The notes: generated from the letters alone by a model not told the origin. Counted from the first letter of the stretch, positions 1-8,052 are shown. The stretch: 34,280 nt of DNA from Candidatus Helarchaeota archaeon (GCA_013375405.1 JABXJU010000017.1:1-34280), one strand, 5' to 3'. Program-made: numbers and translations.

Positions 1-787
1 TTTCGTCACCTAATAGATAGGACATCCGCCATTCTTGTGCCTTATTAAATAATTCTTCATAATTCACAAAATCCTGAATCCTTCCAAGATTGTATGGAAT
101 AAATTGGCAGGGATTAATGGTCCCATCCGGTATAATACTGAAGTATCTTACTCCTGCATTACAAGTACTTCCATTTTTCACCATATAATACATCCCACTT
201 AAATAATAGAAAGGAGGGTCTGCAATAATCACATTTTCCCTATTTAAAAACAAGTCATATAATCGGGAGAGAATCCTTTGCACGTTTGGATTAGGTTTCG
301 TTCCTCGAAACTTTAATTGATTAATCCATAAGGGAAAAAAAGTGCCAAGATATACAATGTCCCCGAAATTGTCCTCTAAGATATTAGAACGAAACCACCA
401 CTGAATCTTTCGGTCTATACATTCTAATGCAAGCTGTATACAAGCTTGATATAATCCTTGAATCCCACGAATTTTGTCTTGTTTTTCACTGCAATAATCC
501 AAACTAATCTGAATAGCATCCGCTTCAAAAATTGCATCATTCCTAACACTTGCACTAGTACTAATATTCACGGCGAGCCCATAATTTTTTGCGATTCGAA
601 TTAATTCGGATAAATCAGGGCGTAAGAGTGGTTCTCCACCGCTTAAGATGATTCGGGTATGGGGTGGGGCGAATAATTTACAGATATTCTCAAATAGATT
701 TAAATCCATATAGCCGCGTATCTCTTTAGCATAACAAAACTCACAATTACATTGGCATTTAGAGAGTAAGTGGACAATTATAGTCAT
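1..787 (-). CDS. Radical SAM/SPASM-like protein (partial, C-terminus beyond window start)
   Basis: The frame is open from an ATG at 787 to the window edge, giving about 262 codons. The N-terminus holds a radical SAM CxxxCxxC cluster (C11, C15, C18, within KCQCNCEFCY), followed by a GGEP motif (LSGGEPLLRPDL), as expected of an AdoMet radical TIM barrel. Near residue 220, GSTCNAG and IPDGTINPCQF resemble the start of a SPASM or twitch auxiliary-cluster region. The substrate cannot be told. It follows the NifX-like gene 857-1186 on the same strand after 69 bases, so the two may be cotranscribed. Pairing of a radical SAM protein with a NifX-like protein recalls NifB-type cofactor chemistry, but this protein is not recognisably NifB. 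The family call is firm and the role is unknown. Confidence 0.85.
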   Translation of the reverse strand, partial: MTIIVHLLSKCQCNCEFCYAKEIRGYMDLNLFENICKLFAPPHTRIILSGGEPLLRPDLSELIRIAKNYGLAVNISTSASVRNDAIFEADAIQISLDYCSEKQDKIRGIQGLYQACIQLALECIDRKIQWWFRSNILEDNFGDIVYLGTFFPLWINQLKFRGTKPNPNVQRILSRLYDLFLNRENVIIADPPFYYLSGMYYMVKNGSTCNAGVRYFSIIPDGTINPCQFIPYNLGRIQDFVNYEELFNKAQEWRMSYLLGDE

Positions 788-796
788 TTAAAACTC

Positions 797-808
797 TCAA
801 ATATTTGA
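797..808. repeat. 12-bp perfect palindrome upstream of radical SAM gene
   Basis: TCAAATATTTGA is a perfect 12-bp palindrome lying 10 bases upstream of the radical SAM start codon at 787. It could be an operator or chance in A+T-rich DNA. No second copy was found in the window. Confidence 0.3.
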
Positions 809-819
809 TTTTAAATCGA

Positions 820-841
820 TTTTTTCTAGCTTAAGAAAAAA
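820..841 (-). terminator. Hairpin with T-rich arm between NifX-like and radical SAM genes
   Basis: TTTTTTCT and AGAAAAAA form 8-base complementary arms around a 6-base loop, 15 bases downstream of the NifX-like stop codon. Read on the minus strand it gives a U-rich stretch, which is enough for archaeal termination. It may separate or attenuate expression between the two minus-strand genes. Confidence 0.35.
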
Positions 842-856
842 GGGAGAAAAGTCGAA

Positions 857-1186
857 TTAATGGTCACAAATATTTTCGCCACCCTCAAGGGTACCAGCAC
901 AAATTTTGTTAATAATGTCTGAAATGGTACCCACTACACCCACTATAGTGGTAATTCCCTGTTCCTGGAATAGTCCCTGAGCTCTTGGACCCATACCTCC
1001 ACATACAACCCATTTAACGTCAAATTTAGCAAGCCATCCAGGTAAAAACCCGGGTTGGTGACCTGGAGATTGAATAACTTCTTGATTAATGACTTTATTC
1101 CCTTCAAATTCAACAATGGTATACGCTTGACAGCGACCAAAATGTTGAGAGACCATATCTCCTTCTGTCGCTATACCAACTTTCAT
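857..1186 (-). CDS. NifX/NifB-C-terminal-like protein (dinitrogenase iron-molybdenum cofactor domain family)
   Basis: This 109-residue protein is a single Nitro_FeMo-Co (PF02579-type) domain. It begins MKVGIATEGDMVSQHFGRC, carrying the family HFGRC motif, and has a central GGMGPRAQGLFQEQGI that matches the usual GGxGxxA...GI pattern. Family members bind or shuttle iron-sulfur or Fe-Mo precursors, and many in archaea occur far from any nitrogenase and have no assigned partner. The start is supported by a GAGGTG ribosome site 6 bases before the ATG. It is divergent from the Lrp-type gene at 1465, and the shared intergenic region carries the inverted repeat at 1306-1325. A paralogue lies at 7563-8039. 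No nitrogenase genes occur in the window. Confidence 0.9.
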   Translation of the reverse strand: MKVGIATEGDMVSQHFGRCQAYTIVEFEGNKVINQEVIQSPGHQPGFLPGWLAKFDVKWVVCGGMGPRAQGLFQEQGITTIVGVVGTISDIINKICAGTLEGGENICDH

Positions 1187-1305
1187 AATTACACCTCATC
1201 ATTTATTTTTTCAATTACATGTTTAATTTTATGTGCTAATATTTTATTTGATCGGTTTACGATTCAAATTTATTAAGTTGACCTTGGTATATTCATTTTT
1301 AAAAT

Positions 1306-1325
1306 TTTTGTGCATAGCCACAAAA
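1306..1325. promoter_or_regulatory. Inverted-repeat operator candidate, copy 1
   Basis: TTTTGTG-CATAGC-CACAAAA is a perfect 7-base inverted repeat with a 6-base spacer. It lies between the divergent NifX-like (start 1186) and Lrp-type (start 1465) genes. The core TGTGCATAGSCACA recurs at 8553-8570 and in weaker form at 8577-8596, upstream of the operon that contains the other NifX-like gene. The symmetry and recurrence suggest a dimeric repressor or activator site. Confidence 0.6.
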
Positions 1326-1410
1326 TAGTGAATAATTTGCTAAAAATCTATCATTTTAACAATTTCTTTTCTCAAACTATATAAAAAGTTAGATATTGAA
1401 TATAATAACA

Positions 1411-1422
1411 ATATAAAAATTA
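1411..1422 (+). promoter_or_regulatory. Candidate TATA box for Lrp-type regulator gene
   Basis: ATATAAAAATTA lies about 50 bases before the ATG at 1465. An alternative element, CTATATAAAAAG, is at 1377-1388. Both resemble archaeal TATA elements, but A+T-rich DNA gives many such matches. No Shine-Dalgarno is seen before the ATG, so a short leader is possible. Confidence 0.35.
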
Positions 1423-1464
1423 CAATTAGAAGATTTTTATAGTTGATTAGTTACAATTTAATTA

Positions 1465-2040
1465 ATGAAGATCAACGAATTAGATTTTAAAAATAAAAAG
1501 TTAATTAACCTCTTACAAGAAGACGGTCGCAACACCCTTACGGGATTAGGGGGAATTCTGAATTTATCCCATGTGAGCGTACAAAAGCGATTAAAGAAAC
1601 TCCTCGAGAAAAATCAAGTTCATATTTCAGCAAATTTAAGTTCCTCAAACTTAGAAATATCTTTTGCGGTAATTTTAGTTGAAGTCGATAGTTATAAACA
1701 GTTAAAAATTTTGATAGAAAAACATTCGAAATGCCCAAGGCTTGTTTTCTTTGGTACCATGACTGGAGCTTATAATGTTATCTCAATCGTAGCTGCTGAA
1801 AATCAAGACACACTTCAAAGCGTGATCAATGTATGCTCGATGCGAAATGAACCTGGGTTACGGCGCTCAGATGTATTCATGATCGATATTCCTCTCAAAC
1901 CGCAATTCATCCCTTTTAAACTTCCAATAAAAGGTGAGGCCGAGATTAGTCCATGCAACGCTAGTTGCGAACAATGCGAACGCCACAGGGGAAATAAATG
2001 CACGGGATGTCCTGGGACAAAGTGGTATGGTTTAGAATAA
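1465..2040 (+). CDS. Lrp/AsnC-family transcriptional regulator with C-terminal cysteine cluster
   Basis: The protein has 191 residues. Residues 1-50 form the Lrp-type helix-turn-helix (LDFKNKKLINLLQEDGR, then NLSHVSVQKRLKKL). Residues 65-145 fit the RAM/AsnC ligand-binding fold. Unlike ordinary Lrp proteins of about 150 residues, this one adds a tail with C164, C168, C171, C179 and C182 (CNASCEQC and CTGC), a likely zinc or Fe-S binding site. That would suit a regulator sensing metal or redox state. It diverges from the NifX-like gene, and the inverted repeat at 1306-1325 lies in the shared promoter region, so it is a natural candidate to bind that repeat. This last point is inference. Confidence 0.85.
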   Translation: MKINELDFKNKKLINLLQEDGRNTLTGLGGILNLSHVSVQKRLKKLLEKNQVHISANLSSSNLEISFAVILVEVDSYKQLKILIEKHSKCPRLVFFGTMTGAYNVISIVAAENQDTLQSVINVCSMRNEPGLRRSDVFMIDIPLKPQFIPFKLPIKGEAEISPCNASCEQCERHRGNKCTGCPGTKWYGLE

Positions 2041-2110
2041 TTTTATATAATATTCCAACATTTAAGACAAAAATTTTGAGTAAATTTTTGAGAAAATAAG
2101 GTGGTGGGTT

Positions 2111-2974
2111 ATGAGGACACATTTAGATTGTATCCCCTGTTTTCAAAGGCAAGCTCTACAGGCAGTTCGTTTTACAACAGATGATGAGAAAACACAGGAA
2201 CGAGTTCTACGAAAAGTTATAACGGCATTACAACAGATTGATTGGAAACAAACGCCACCACAAATTGCGCGAATTGTCCATAAAATAGTCCGGGATGAAA
2301 CCGCAGAACGGGACCCATATTTAAAAGTAAAGAAGGAAAGTAATGATAATGCGTTAGAATTATATCCTTCCATGAAGAAACTAGTAACTAAATCTGAAAA
2401 GCCTTTATATACAGCCATTCAAATCGCCATTGCAGGTAATATCATTGATTTTGGAGCAATGGCAAATTTCAATCTTAAAGAAACTATTTCAAAGGTACTT
2501 AAAACTCCTTTTATAATTAATGACTTTTCAAAATTCGTTCAAGTTTTATCAAAATCCCAAACTCTAACCTATCTAGGGGATAATACGGGCGAAATCGTAT
2601 TATATAGACTCTTGCTTGAAACAATTTTAAACAAATATAAAATAAAGCGAATTCAGTTTGCAGTCAAAGGAGCGCCTATTATCAACGATGCAACGATTGA
2701 AGATGCGATATTTGTGGGATTAAATCAAATTTCTGGTCTTGAATTTATTAAAATAGGAATTGGAATACCAGGTACTGGATTAGAACGGCATGATAAAGAA
2801 TTTCTGAAAGTCATTGAAGAGAGTGATATGGTTATTAGTAAAGGACAAGGAAATTATGAAGCCTTAAGCGATCAAAAGAATATTTTTTTCTTGTTATTAG
2901 CAAAATGTCCTGTTGTAGCCAAAGATCTTGGAGTAAAAGTTGGCGATATTATATTAAAGGGTGAATTTCCATGA
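2111..2974 (+). CDS. DUF89 (ARMT1-like) family metal-dependent phosphatase
   Basis: At 287 residues this is the usual size of archaeal single-domain DUF89 proteins. Signature features are an N-terminal CxxC (C7, C10, in DCIPCFQRQA), GNIIDFG at 109-115, GDNTGE at 156-161, KGAPIINDAT at 186-195 and SKGQGNYE at 243-250. These match the Asp/Asn/Lys metal and phosphate site of the family. DUF89 members are damage-control phosphatases acting on sugar phosphates or phosphometabolites. The natural substrate here is unknown. A GGTGG ribosome site precedes the ATG. The stop codon overlaps the start of the radical SAM gene by 4 bases (ATGA), so the two are translationally coupled. Confidence 0.88.
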   Translation: MRTHLDCIPCFQRQALQAVRFTTDDEKTQERVLRKVITALQQIDWKQTPPQIARIVHKIVRDETAERDPYLKVKKESNDNALELYPSMKKLVTKSEKPLYTAIQIAIAGNIIDFGAMANFNLKETISKVLKTPFIINDFSKFVQVLSKSQTLTYLGDNTGEIVLYRLLLETILNKYKIKRIQFAVKGAPIINDATIEDAIFVGLNQISGLEFIKIGIGIPGTGLERHDKEFLKVIEESDMVISKGQGNYEALSDQKNIFFLLLAKCPVVAKDLGVKVGDIILKGEFP

Positions 2975-3927
2975 AATTTGTGTATGGTCCTGTGCCATCT
3001 CGTCGATTAGGACGATCTTTAGGAGTTGATACTATCCCCCCTAAAACTTGTAATTTCTCCTGCGTTTATTGTCAATTAGGACGAACGACAACATTTATCA
3101 ACGAGCGAAAAGATTTTTTCCCACGAGAAGATATCTTACAAGAAATACAGGAAAGGATTATTCTTATAGGAATAGAAAATATCGATTATGTGACTTTTGT
3201 AGGTGATGGAGAACCTACTCTTTGTCGAAGTTTGGGATGGCTTCTAAAACAAGTAAAGGCGGAATTTTCGATTCCAGTTGCTGTGATAACAAATGGAGCC
3301 CACCTCTATTCGGAAGATGTGCGAGAGGAACTTTGCATTCCTGATGTGATTTTACCTTCGTTAGATGCTGGATTTTCAGAAACTTTTAAAAAAGTTAATC
3401 GCCCCCATCCCAGTATTCAATTTAAGACTATGATTGATGGAATGATTAAATTTAGAAGCATATTTTCAGGACAAATCTGGATGGAATATATGGCAGTCAA
3501 AGGACTTAATGATACATTCGACGAGCTTCAACAAATTCATAAACATCTTAAGAAAATAAGCCCCGATAGAGTCTATGTCAATGTTCCAATAAGGCCTCCT
3601 GCAGAAAAGTGGGTGAAAATACCATCCCAAGAAAGTTTATCTCGAGTTAGAGAAATACTCACTAATGTGGTTGAAATATTTCTCCCAGAAACAGGTGAAT
3701 TTCAAGTCCTCAGTAAAAATGTTTCACGTTTAAAAGATGAAATTCTACAAATTATAAAACGGCATCCGATGCGTTTCGAACAATTAATAGATCTCTTGCG
3801 ACAAAAAGAAATTGAAAATCCATCTGAAATTATCTCAGAATTAGAGCAAGCCGGGCTGATAAAACGAATAATCTACGAAAATAAGGCTTTTTTTATTTCA
3901 GCGGATGTAAAGCTGGGAAAGAAATGA
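2971..3927 (+). CDS. COG0731-type radical SAM protein
   Basis: The 318-residue protein opens with YGPVPSRRLGRSLGVD and a radical SAM cluster C27-x3-C31-x2-C34 (KTCNFSCVYCQLGRT), the signature of the archaeal/bacterial COG0731 group distantly related to TYW1. GDGEPTLC near residue 80 is the GGEP-equivalent. Residues from about 245 to the end look like a winged-helix domain (LKDEILQIIKRHPMRFEQL). The reaction is not known. Its 4-base overlap with the DUF89 phosphatase gene suggests the two proteins act in one pathway. Confidence 0.88.
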   Translation: MKFVYGPVPSRRLGRSLGVDTIPPKTCNFSCVYCQLGRTTTFINERKDFFPREDILQEIQERIILIGIENIDYVTFVGDGEPTLCRSLGWLLKQVKAEFSIPVAVITNGAHLYSEDVREELCIPDVILPSLDAGFSETFKKVNRPHPSIQFKTMIDGMIKFRSIFSGQIWMEYMAVKGLNDTFDELQQIHKHLKKISPDRVYVNVPIRPPAEKWVKIPSQESLSRVREILTNVVEIFLPETGEFQVLSKNVSRLKDEILQIIKRHPMRFEQLIDLLRQKEIENPSEIISELEQAGLIKRIIYENKAFFISADVKLGKK

Positions 3928-4031
3928 AAATTAATTAATTATTTCTCTTTGATTTTATCTAAGGTTATATCCTTAAGTTGGCTCATTTCACTCATTAAAT
4001 CGGATGATATTTCTTCATGAACCGTTGAATT

Positions 4032-5291
4032 TTATGATTCATTAGAATTACAGGCGATTTTTCTTCCTCTTTCATATTTACGTAAAAAAAAGAACACTAC
4101 AAGGCAAGCCAGAAAGTAAATTATGCCTGAGATTAGGTAAGAAACCCTAATACCTTGTCCAAGGTCATCAGGACTTAAGCTGAAAATTCCAATTATATAT
4201 CCTATTATAATAGGTCCCAATGCATTAGAAGAATATCTAAAAACATTATATATAGAGATACCTGTTGCTCGACAGGATTCAGGAATAGAATCCAGTACCA
4301 AAGCTGGTATTGTTGGCCATACAATTCCAATTCCAAGAAATACACCCGCACCAATTAAAACAAGCTCAATTGGTGTATTAATAATAGATAGTGTCAGTAA
4401 AAAGCAACCTGCTATTAATAGCCCAAAGAAGATGGTGTTACTTCGACTAACTCGATCGCTATATCTACCTCCTAAATAGAATCCAAGGGTCATCATTAGA
4501 ACAAACCCCACCATCACAATACTAAATTCAAATGTATCAAGTCCAAAAGAATGTGCAAATGGGGCACTAAAGACTAGTAGACTTGAAAATACAAACACTA
4601 AAAGACAATCTGTGAAGATTATTAATAAAAACAATCGATTTCTTAAAAATTTCTTTCGATAATTTATTTTCTGGTTCTTTTCAGTATTCATGTTATTATT
4701 AAAGGTTTGAGAATCATCAACAAAAATGTAAATTAATATTATACTAGTCAAAATGAACCCAAAATTCACGAAAAAAGGTAAATTTAAAAACAGACTCGCG
4801 AAAAAACCTCCTAATGGTAATCCTACAGCATAGCCTAAGGTAACGCCAGATTGATAATAACTCATTGCTCTTCCTCGTTTTTCGGATGAGAATAAATCGC
4901 CAATAAAAGTTTGAATTACACTAATGTAAGCGCCGCTTCCTTGTACTAATCGGAAAACGATGAGATGATAAATATTTTGAGCTAATCCGCAAAGGAGCGT
5001 TCCTGTAGCAAAGACTGACATTCCAATTAATAAAGTATGTTTACGCCCAATTTTATCACTCAGTTTTGCTACAGGAATCTGAAAGAGAACCTGTGTAATT
5101 GAAAACGCCCCAACGGCAATCCCACTTAAAATAGCATCGGCACCTAAATTGATCGCATAAATCACAAGGATAAGATCGATTGCACTTACACCTAACATGC
5201 GAATGAATGAGGCAAATGCGAATAATTTTAAGTTTCGTTCTGCGGATACCTTTTTCACTTTTATATGTCTTTCTGACATCCGTGATTTCAT
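4032..5291 (-). CDS. Major facilitator superfamily transporter
   Basis: About 420 residues with 12 hydrophobic segments. The MFS loop-2/3 signature is present (KLSDKIGRKHTLLIG), with a second-half copy GRYSDRVSRSNTIFFG. The two halves are joined by a hydrophilic loop around residue 200 rich in Asn and Lys. It is probably a proton-coupled exporter or importer of small molecules, substrate unknown. It is the last gene of the minus-strand run 8517-4032 and starts 14 bases after the DUF134 gene, so it is probably cotranscribed. An ATG at 5291 is taken; a TTG at 5294 and an ATG at 5279 are alternatives. After the TAA the same frame stays open for 30 coding-like codons (see findings). Confidence 0.9.
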   Translation of the reverse strand: MKSRMSERHIKVKKVSAERNLKLFAFASFIRMLGVSAIDLILVIYAINLGADAILSGIAVGAFSITQVLFQIPVAKLSDKIGRKHTLLIGMSVFATGTLLCGLAQNIYHLIVFRLVQGSGAYISVIQTFIGDLFSSEKRGRAMSYYQSGVTLGYAVGLPLGGFFASLFLNLPFFVNFGFILTSIILIYIFVDDSQTFNNNMNTEKNQKINYRKKFLRNRLFLLIIFTDCLLVFVFSSLLVFSAPFAHSFGLDTFEFSIVMVGFVLMMTLGFYLGGRYSDRVSRSNTIFFGLLIAGCFLLTLSIINTPIELVLIGAGVFLGIGIVWPTIPALVLDSIPESCRATGISIYNVFRYSSNALGPIIIGYIIGIFSLSPDDLGQGIRVSYLISGIIYFLACLVVFFFLRKYERGRKIACNSNES

Positions 5292-5305
5292 CAAATGTTG
5301 ATTGA

Positions 5306-5686
5306 TTAAGTTTCATCAATCTTTTCTAAAGCTTCGAAGGGAATACGAATTTCAAGTTTTTCAAAAATAGCGGTAATGAGTTTCTTTCGACCAGATTGAA
5401 GAAGCCGCCAGATGGAGCCACGCGAAATCCCCATTTGCGCGCCAGCTTCATCTTGAGTTAAATTTTCACCATCTACTAGTCGCATTGCTTCTAATTCATC
5501 CAAATATATATAGATTGGTGGAGTAAAGGTAGCTTCTTTTGAAGCCCTCTCTTGAGAAGGAATGCCCATGCGGTCAACAGGAATTAACCCTCTAGATTTT
5601 GGAAGTTTCGATAATTTTCGGTAAAAACAAGGACGTCCTCTTCCGCCTTTTCCACGACCTCTACACCATCGATATCCTCGGGGCAT
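5306..5686 (-). CDS. DUF134 (UPF0251) family predicted DNA-binding protein
   Basis: The 126-residue protein begins with a basic, Gly/Arg-rich stretch (MPRGYRWCRGRGKGGRGR). It then has the DUF134 core YLDELEAMRLVDGENLTQDEAGAQMGISRG split over residues 60-92, with a sigma-like helix-turn-helix at about 76-103 (MGISRGSIWRLLQSGRKKL). The family is common in archaea and anaerobic bacteria and is often encoded beside NifX-like and MinD-ferredoxin genes, as here. It is probably a local transcription regulator. It starts 6 bases after the upstream ATPase gene, with a GGTGA ribosome site. It could bind the inverted repeats upstream of this operon as an alternative to the Lrp-type protein. Confidence 0.9.
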   Translation of the reverse strand: MPRGYRWCRGRGKGGRGRPCFYRKLSKLPKSRGLIPVDRMGIPSQERASKEATFTPPIYIYLDELEAMRLVDGENLTQDEAGAQMGISRGSIWRLLQSGRKKLITAIFEKLEIRIPFEALEKIDET

Positions 5687-5692
5687 ATTATT

Positions 5693-6610
5693 TCACCTAT
5701 TATATGATATTTTTTCTAATCCTACGGTTGTTATTAAATTTTTATATAACTCCGTAATTGCGTTAGTAGCAGGTGCATTAGGAGCATATTCAATAATAGG
5801 AATAGTATGAACTAATGCTTCTGGTATTTTATCATCAATAGGAATTTTTCCTAAAATTAGAATATTATTTTCGTTGGCAAAAGCTTCGATTTCTGGAATC
5901 AATGGAGGATACAAATCATATTTATTGATTACCAAGCCAATTTCTTGAGTGAAATGCCATGCTAAAGAGAGAACCCGCTTCAGATCATGGATTGCTGCGG
6001 GCATGGGTTCCGTTATAATAATTATAAAATCAGAATCTGAAAGACTAGCAATGACTGGACACCCAATTCCTGGAGGACCATCACTTAAGATTATATCACA
6101 TTTATTTTGTTCTGCGAGCTTCAAGGCAGTCATCTTGGCCTCTGCAACAATTTTACCACTATTGCCACGGCCAATTACTAATTCCCCTGAAACAATTGGA
6201 AATCCGTTTTTTGATTTCGAAAGAATAAGTTTTCCAGTTTTTACTGGAGTTAATTGCACACATTCCTCAGGACATACGAGTGTGCATACGCCACAACCTT
6301 CACATTCGAATTCATTAATTACAGGATGCTCATTTTCATTATCCCATTTAATTGCATTGAACTTACAGTGCTCCATACATTTCTGGCAGCCAATACATTG
6401 AATTTTATCCACGATTGCGACATTTGCTGAATATATATCTTTCCGTTCTATTTCCTGGTTTTGCAGGGTAATTGCTAAATTAGGGGCATCCACATCACAA
6501 TCCGTAAGAACGATTTTAAACTTATCCTGAGCGTACAGACATGCAAGAGCAGCAGTAAGGGTTGTTTTGCCTACCCCACCTTTACCACTAACAATCGTTA
6601 TCTTTTTCAC
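5693..6610 (-). CDS. MinD-superfamily P-loop ATPase with inserted 2[4Fe-4S] ferredoxin domain (COG1149 type)
   Basis: The 305-residue protein has a deviant Walker A, SGKGGVGKTT (8-17), and a switch region DCDVDAPN (37-44). A ferredoxin insert has two clusters: C72, C75, C78, C82 and C103, C106, C109, C113. The C-terminal ATPase half contains LSDGPPGIGCP, the usual second nucleotide-site motif. These soluble proteins are thought to couple ATP hydrolysis to delivery or assembly of Fe-S units, by analogy with Nbp35/Mrp and NifH-like ATPases. All catalytic residues look intact, unlike in the neighbouring paralogue. The start codon overlaps the end of that paralogue by 4 bases (ATGA), so the pair arose as a coupled operon and may have worked as a heterodimer. 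Confidence 0.93.
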   Translation of the reverse strand: MKKITIVSGKGGVGKTTLTAALACLYAQDKFKIVLTDCDVDAPNLAITLQNQEIERKDIYSANVAIVDKIQCIGCQKCMEHCKFNAIKWDNENEHPVINEFECEGCGVCTLVCPEECVQLTPVKTGKLILSKSKNGFPIVSGELVIGRGNSGKIVAEAKMTALKLAEQNKCDIILSDGPPGIGCPVIASLSDSDFIIIITEPMPAAIHDLKRVLSLAWHFTQEIGLVINKYDLYPPLIPEIEAFANENNILILGKIPIDDKIPEALVHTIPIIEYAPNAPATNAITELYKNLITTVGLEKISYNR

Positions 6611-7514
6611 GATATAGCCCCCTCCAATTTTTTGAAAATATTCTCAAATTGTATAGTGATCTCGGCTCTTGGAAATTTTTTAATAACTGGAATACCTTCC
6701 GCATAACTTAATTGAACCTCACGGCTCATGGGGATTTTGCCAAGAATAGAGGAATCATAGTCTTTAGCAATTTTATCAAAGGGTAGTTTTTGAGATGTTA
6801 AATCCGACCGATTAATAATTATATTATTAGAGGTAGGTTTGGAGGAAAGGAAGGTAATCAATTCTAATATTCGTTTTAAATCATGAATTCCAAAAGGTGT
6901 GGGCTCAGTTACAGATACTACCACATTTGCACCTTCTAAAGCGTGAATAATGTCACAATGGGCACCAGGTGCGGTATCAATTATAACTATATCATATTTT
7001 CTCTTCTGTAATTGCGTAGCCGCATACTTTTTAACTGCACGGACCACTTCTGCCGATTTTGGCTCTCCTATTTCAAGTCGCCTACAACTAAATCAATACC
7101 ATATTTCATTCCTACATGAATTTTCCCAATAACCTTCACATCTGGTTCAATAGCGGTATATTTACAAATAATCTTACACGCCTCACACCCCATACACATT
7201 TCCGGAAACAAAAGTGGTTCCTTCTCAGGAATATTTAACAGTGCATTGGGCTGACAGACTTTTTGGCAATCTCCGCATCCAATGCAATTATCGTTAAACT
7301 TAGGAAGGAAAGATTCCGTGTTTTGAACCTCTTTTAAATCAACACTCATTAAAATTGCAGCATTTGGAGCATCGACATCACAATCGAGGAACAAAACTTT
7401 GTATTCATATTTACTAAACATATAGGCTAAATTAATTGCAACAGTTATTTTGCCGGTTCCACCTTTCCCACCAGTTACTGCAATTGTGGGAGGCATATTT
7501 TTCGGGATATTCAT
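6607..7514 (-). pseudogene. Second MinD-ferredoxin ATPase, frameshifted and with altered Walker A
   Basis: Two frames together encode one protein of about 300 residues. The upstream part (7514-7068, 148 residues) holds the P-loop and a full 2[4Fe-4S] insert (C77, C80, C83, C87; C107, C110, C113, C117). It stops at TAG 7070-7068, right after GIDLVVGDLK. The downstream part resumes in the -1 frame as IGEPKSAEVVRAVKK and holds DTAPGAHCD. One extra A in the AAA run at 7073-7071 would restore a continuous family-like frame. The Walker A reads GGKGGTGKITV, so the Mg-binding threonine after the lysine (residue 23) is isoleucine. Two independent lesions point to a decaying gene, although an assembly error in the A run remains possible. 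Confidence 0.8.
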
Positions 7515-7538
7515 CTAATCAAATCAATTTTTTTATCT

Positions 7539-7554
7539 AAAAAAAATAAAAAAA
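7539..7554 (-). terminator. Internal oligo-T tract (possible archaeal terminator)
   Basis: On the minus strand the gap after the NifX-like stop codon contains T7-A-T8. Runs of U of this length are enough for archaeal RNA polymerase termination. It lies between the NifX-like gene and the first ATPase, so it may lower expression of the downstream ATPases. No clear ribosome site precedes the ATPase ATG at 7514. Confidence 0.45.
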
Positions 7555-7562
7555 TTTGGAAA

Positions 7563-8039
7563 TTACCATCTGCCTCTGCCACCGTCCCCACGCCCCATTC
7601 CTCTGCCGCCACCTCGACCCATGCCACCACCACCCCCACGTCCCATGCCGAAATGGGATGGTACAGTGGCTGAAGCGGCTTGTTGAAGTGTTCCATTAAG
7701 ATATGCATTAATAGCAGATTCTACAATTCCAGACGCGCCAATATATACAGCAATACCTAATCCCTGGAGGGCTTGGCTAGCATTTGGACCCACATTTCCA
7801 GTAAGTACAATTTTAGCACCAGTATTTCCAACGAGCTGGGCTGCCTGAACTCCTGCGCCCCCGCTTGCCATCATGCTAGCATTTTCAAGCACTTGAGCAT
7901 CTACAATTTTTCCATTCTCCACTTTCACAATAGTGAAAGCGCGGCATCGTCCAAATCTAGGATCAACCGATGTGGTTAATCCATCTAACGATTGAGAACT
8001 GACTGCAATAATCTCATTTCCTTTCAAAGATTTCTTCAT
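7563..8039 (-). CDS. NifX/NifB-C-terminal-like protein with Gly/Arg-rich tail
   Basis: The 158-residue protein has a FeMo-co-binding domain at residues 8-120. DPRFGRCRAF matches the HFGRC motif with the His replaced, and GNVGPNASQALQGLGI is the family GxxGP...GI segment. Residues 131-158 are low complexity, built of MGRGGG-type repeats ending GGRGRW, probably disordered. Glycine-rich tails occur in other archaeal members of this family. It sits second in the minus-strand operon, 13 bases after the Zn-ribbon gene, with a GGAAGGAG ribosome site before its ATG. The likely role is a small carrier or chaperone for an iron-sulfur metallocofactor handled together with the MinD-ferredoxin ATPases. 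That role is inferred from context only. Confidence 0.88.
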   Translation of the reverse strand: MKKSLKGNEIIAVSSQSLDGLTTSVDPRFGRCRAFTIVKVENGKIVDAQVLENASMMASGGAGVQAAQLVGNTGAKIVLTGNVGPNASQALQGLGIAVYIGASGIVESAINAYLNGTLQQAASATVPSHFGMGRGGGGGMGRGGGRGMGRGDGGRGRW

Positions 8040-8052
8040 CTCCTTCCAAAAT

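Noticed and set aside
1..787. Activase of the glycyl radical enzymes
   Set aside because: It lies 26 kb away, pairs with a NifX-like gene and has SPASM-like C-terminal features, not the compact PflA architecture.
7068..7080. Programmed -1 frameshift in the ATPase gene
   Set aside because: The site (TTGAAATAG on the coding strand) is not a standard X-XXY-YYZ slippery heptamer, no clear downstream hairpin was seen, and the P-loop also carries a damaging change. A deletion or read error is simpler.
7511..7708. Minus-strand 65-codon frame rich in Val, Ala and Glu
   Set aside because: It lies in another frame over the Gly/Arg-rich tail of the NifX-like gene. Its composition is a by-product of that low-complexity DNA.
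857..8039. A nitrogen-fixation cluster
   Set aside because: Only NifX-like and MinD-type proteins occur. There is no nifH, nifD, nifK, nifE or true nifB, and these small families are widespread without nitrogenase.
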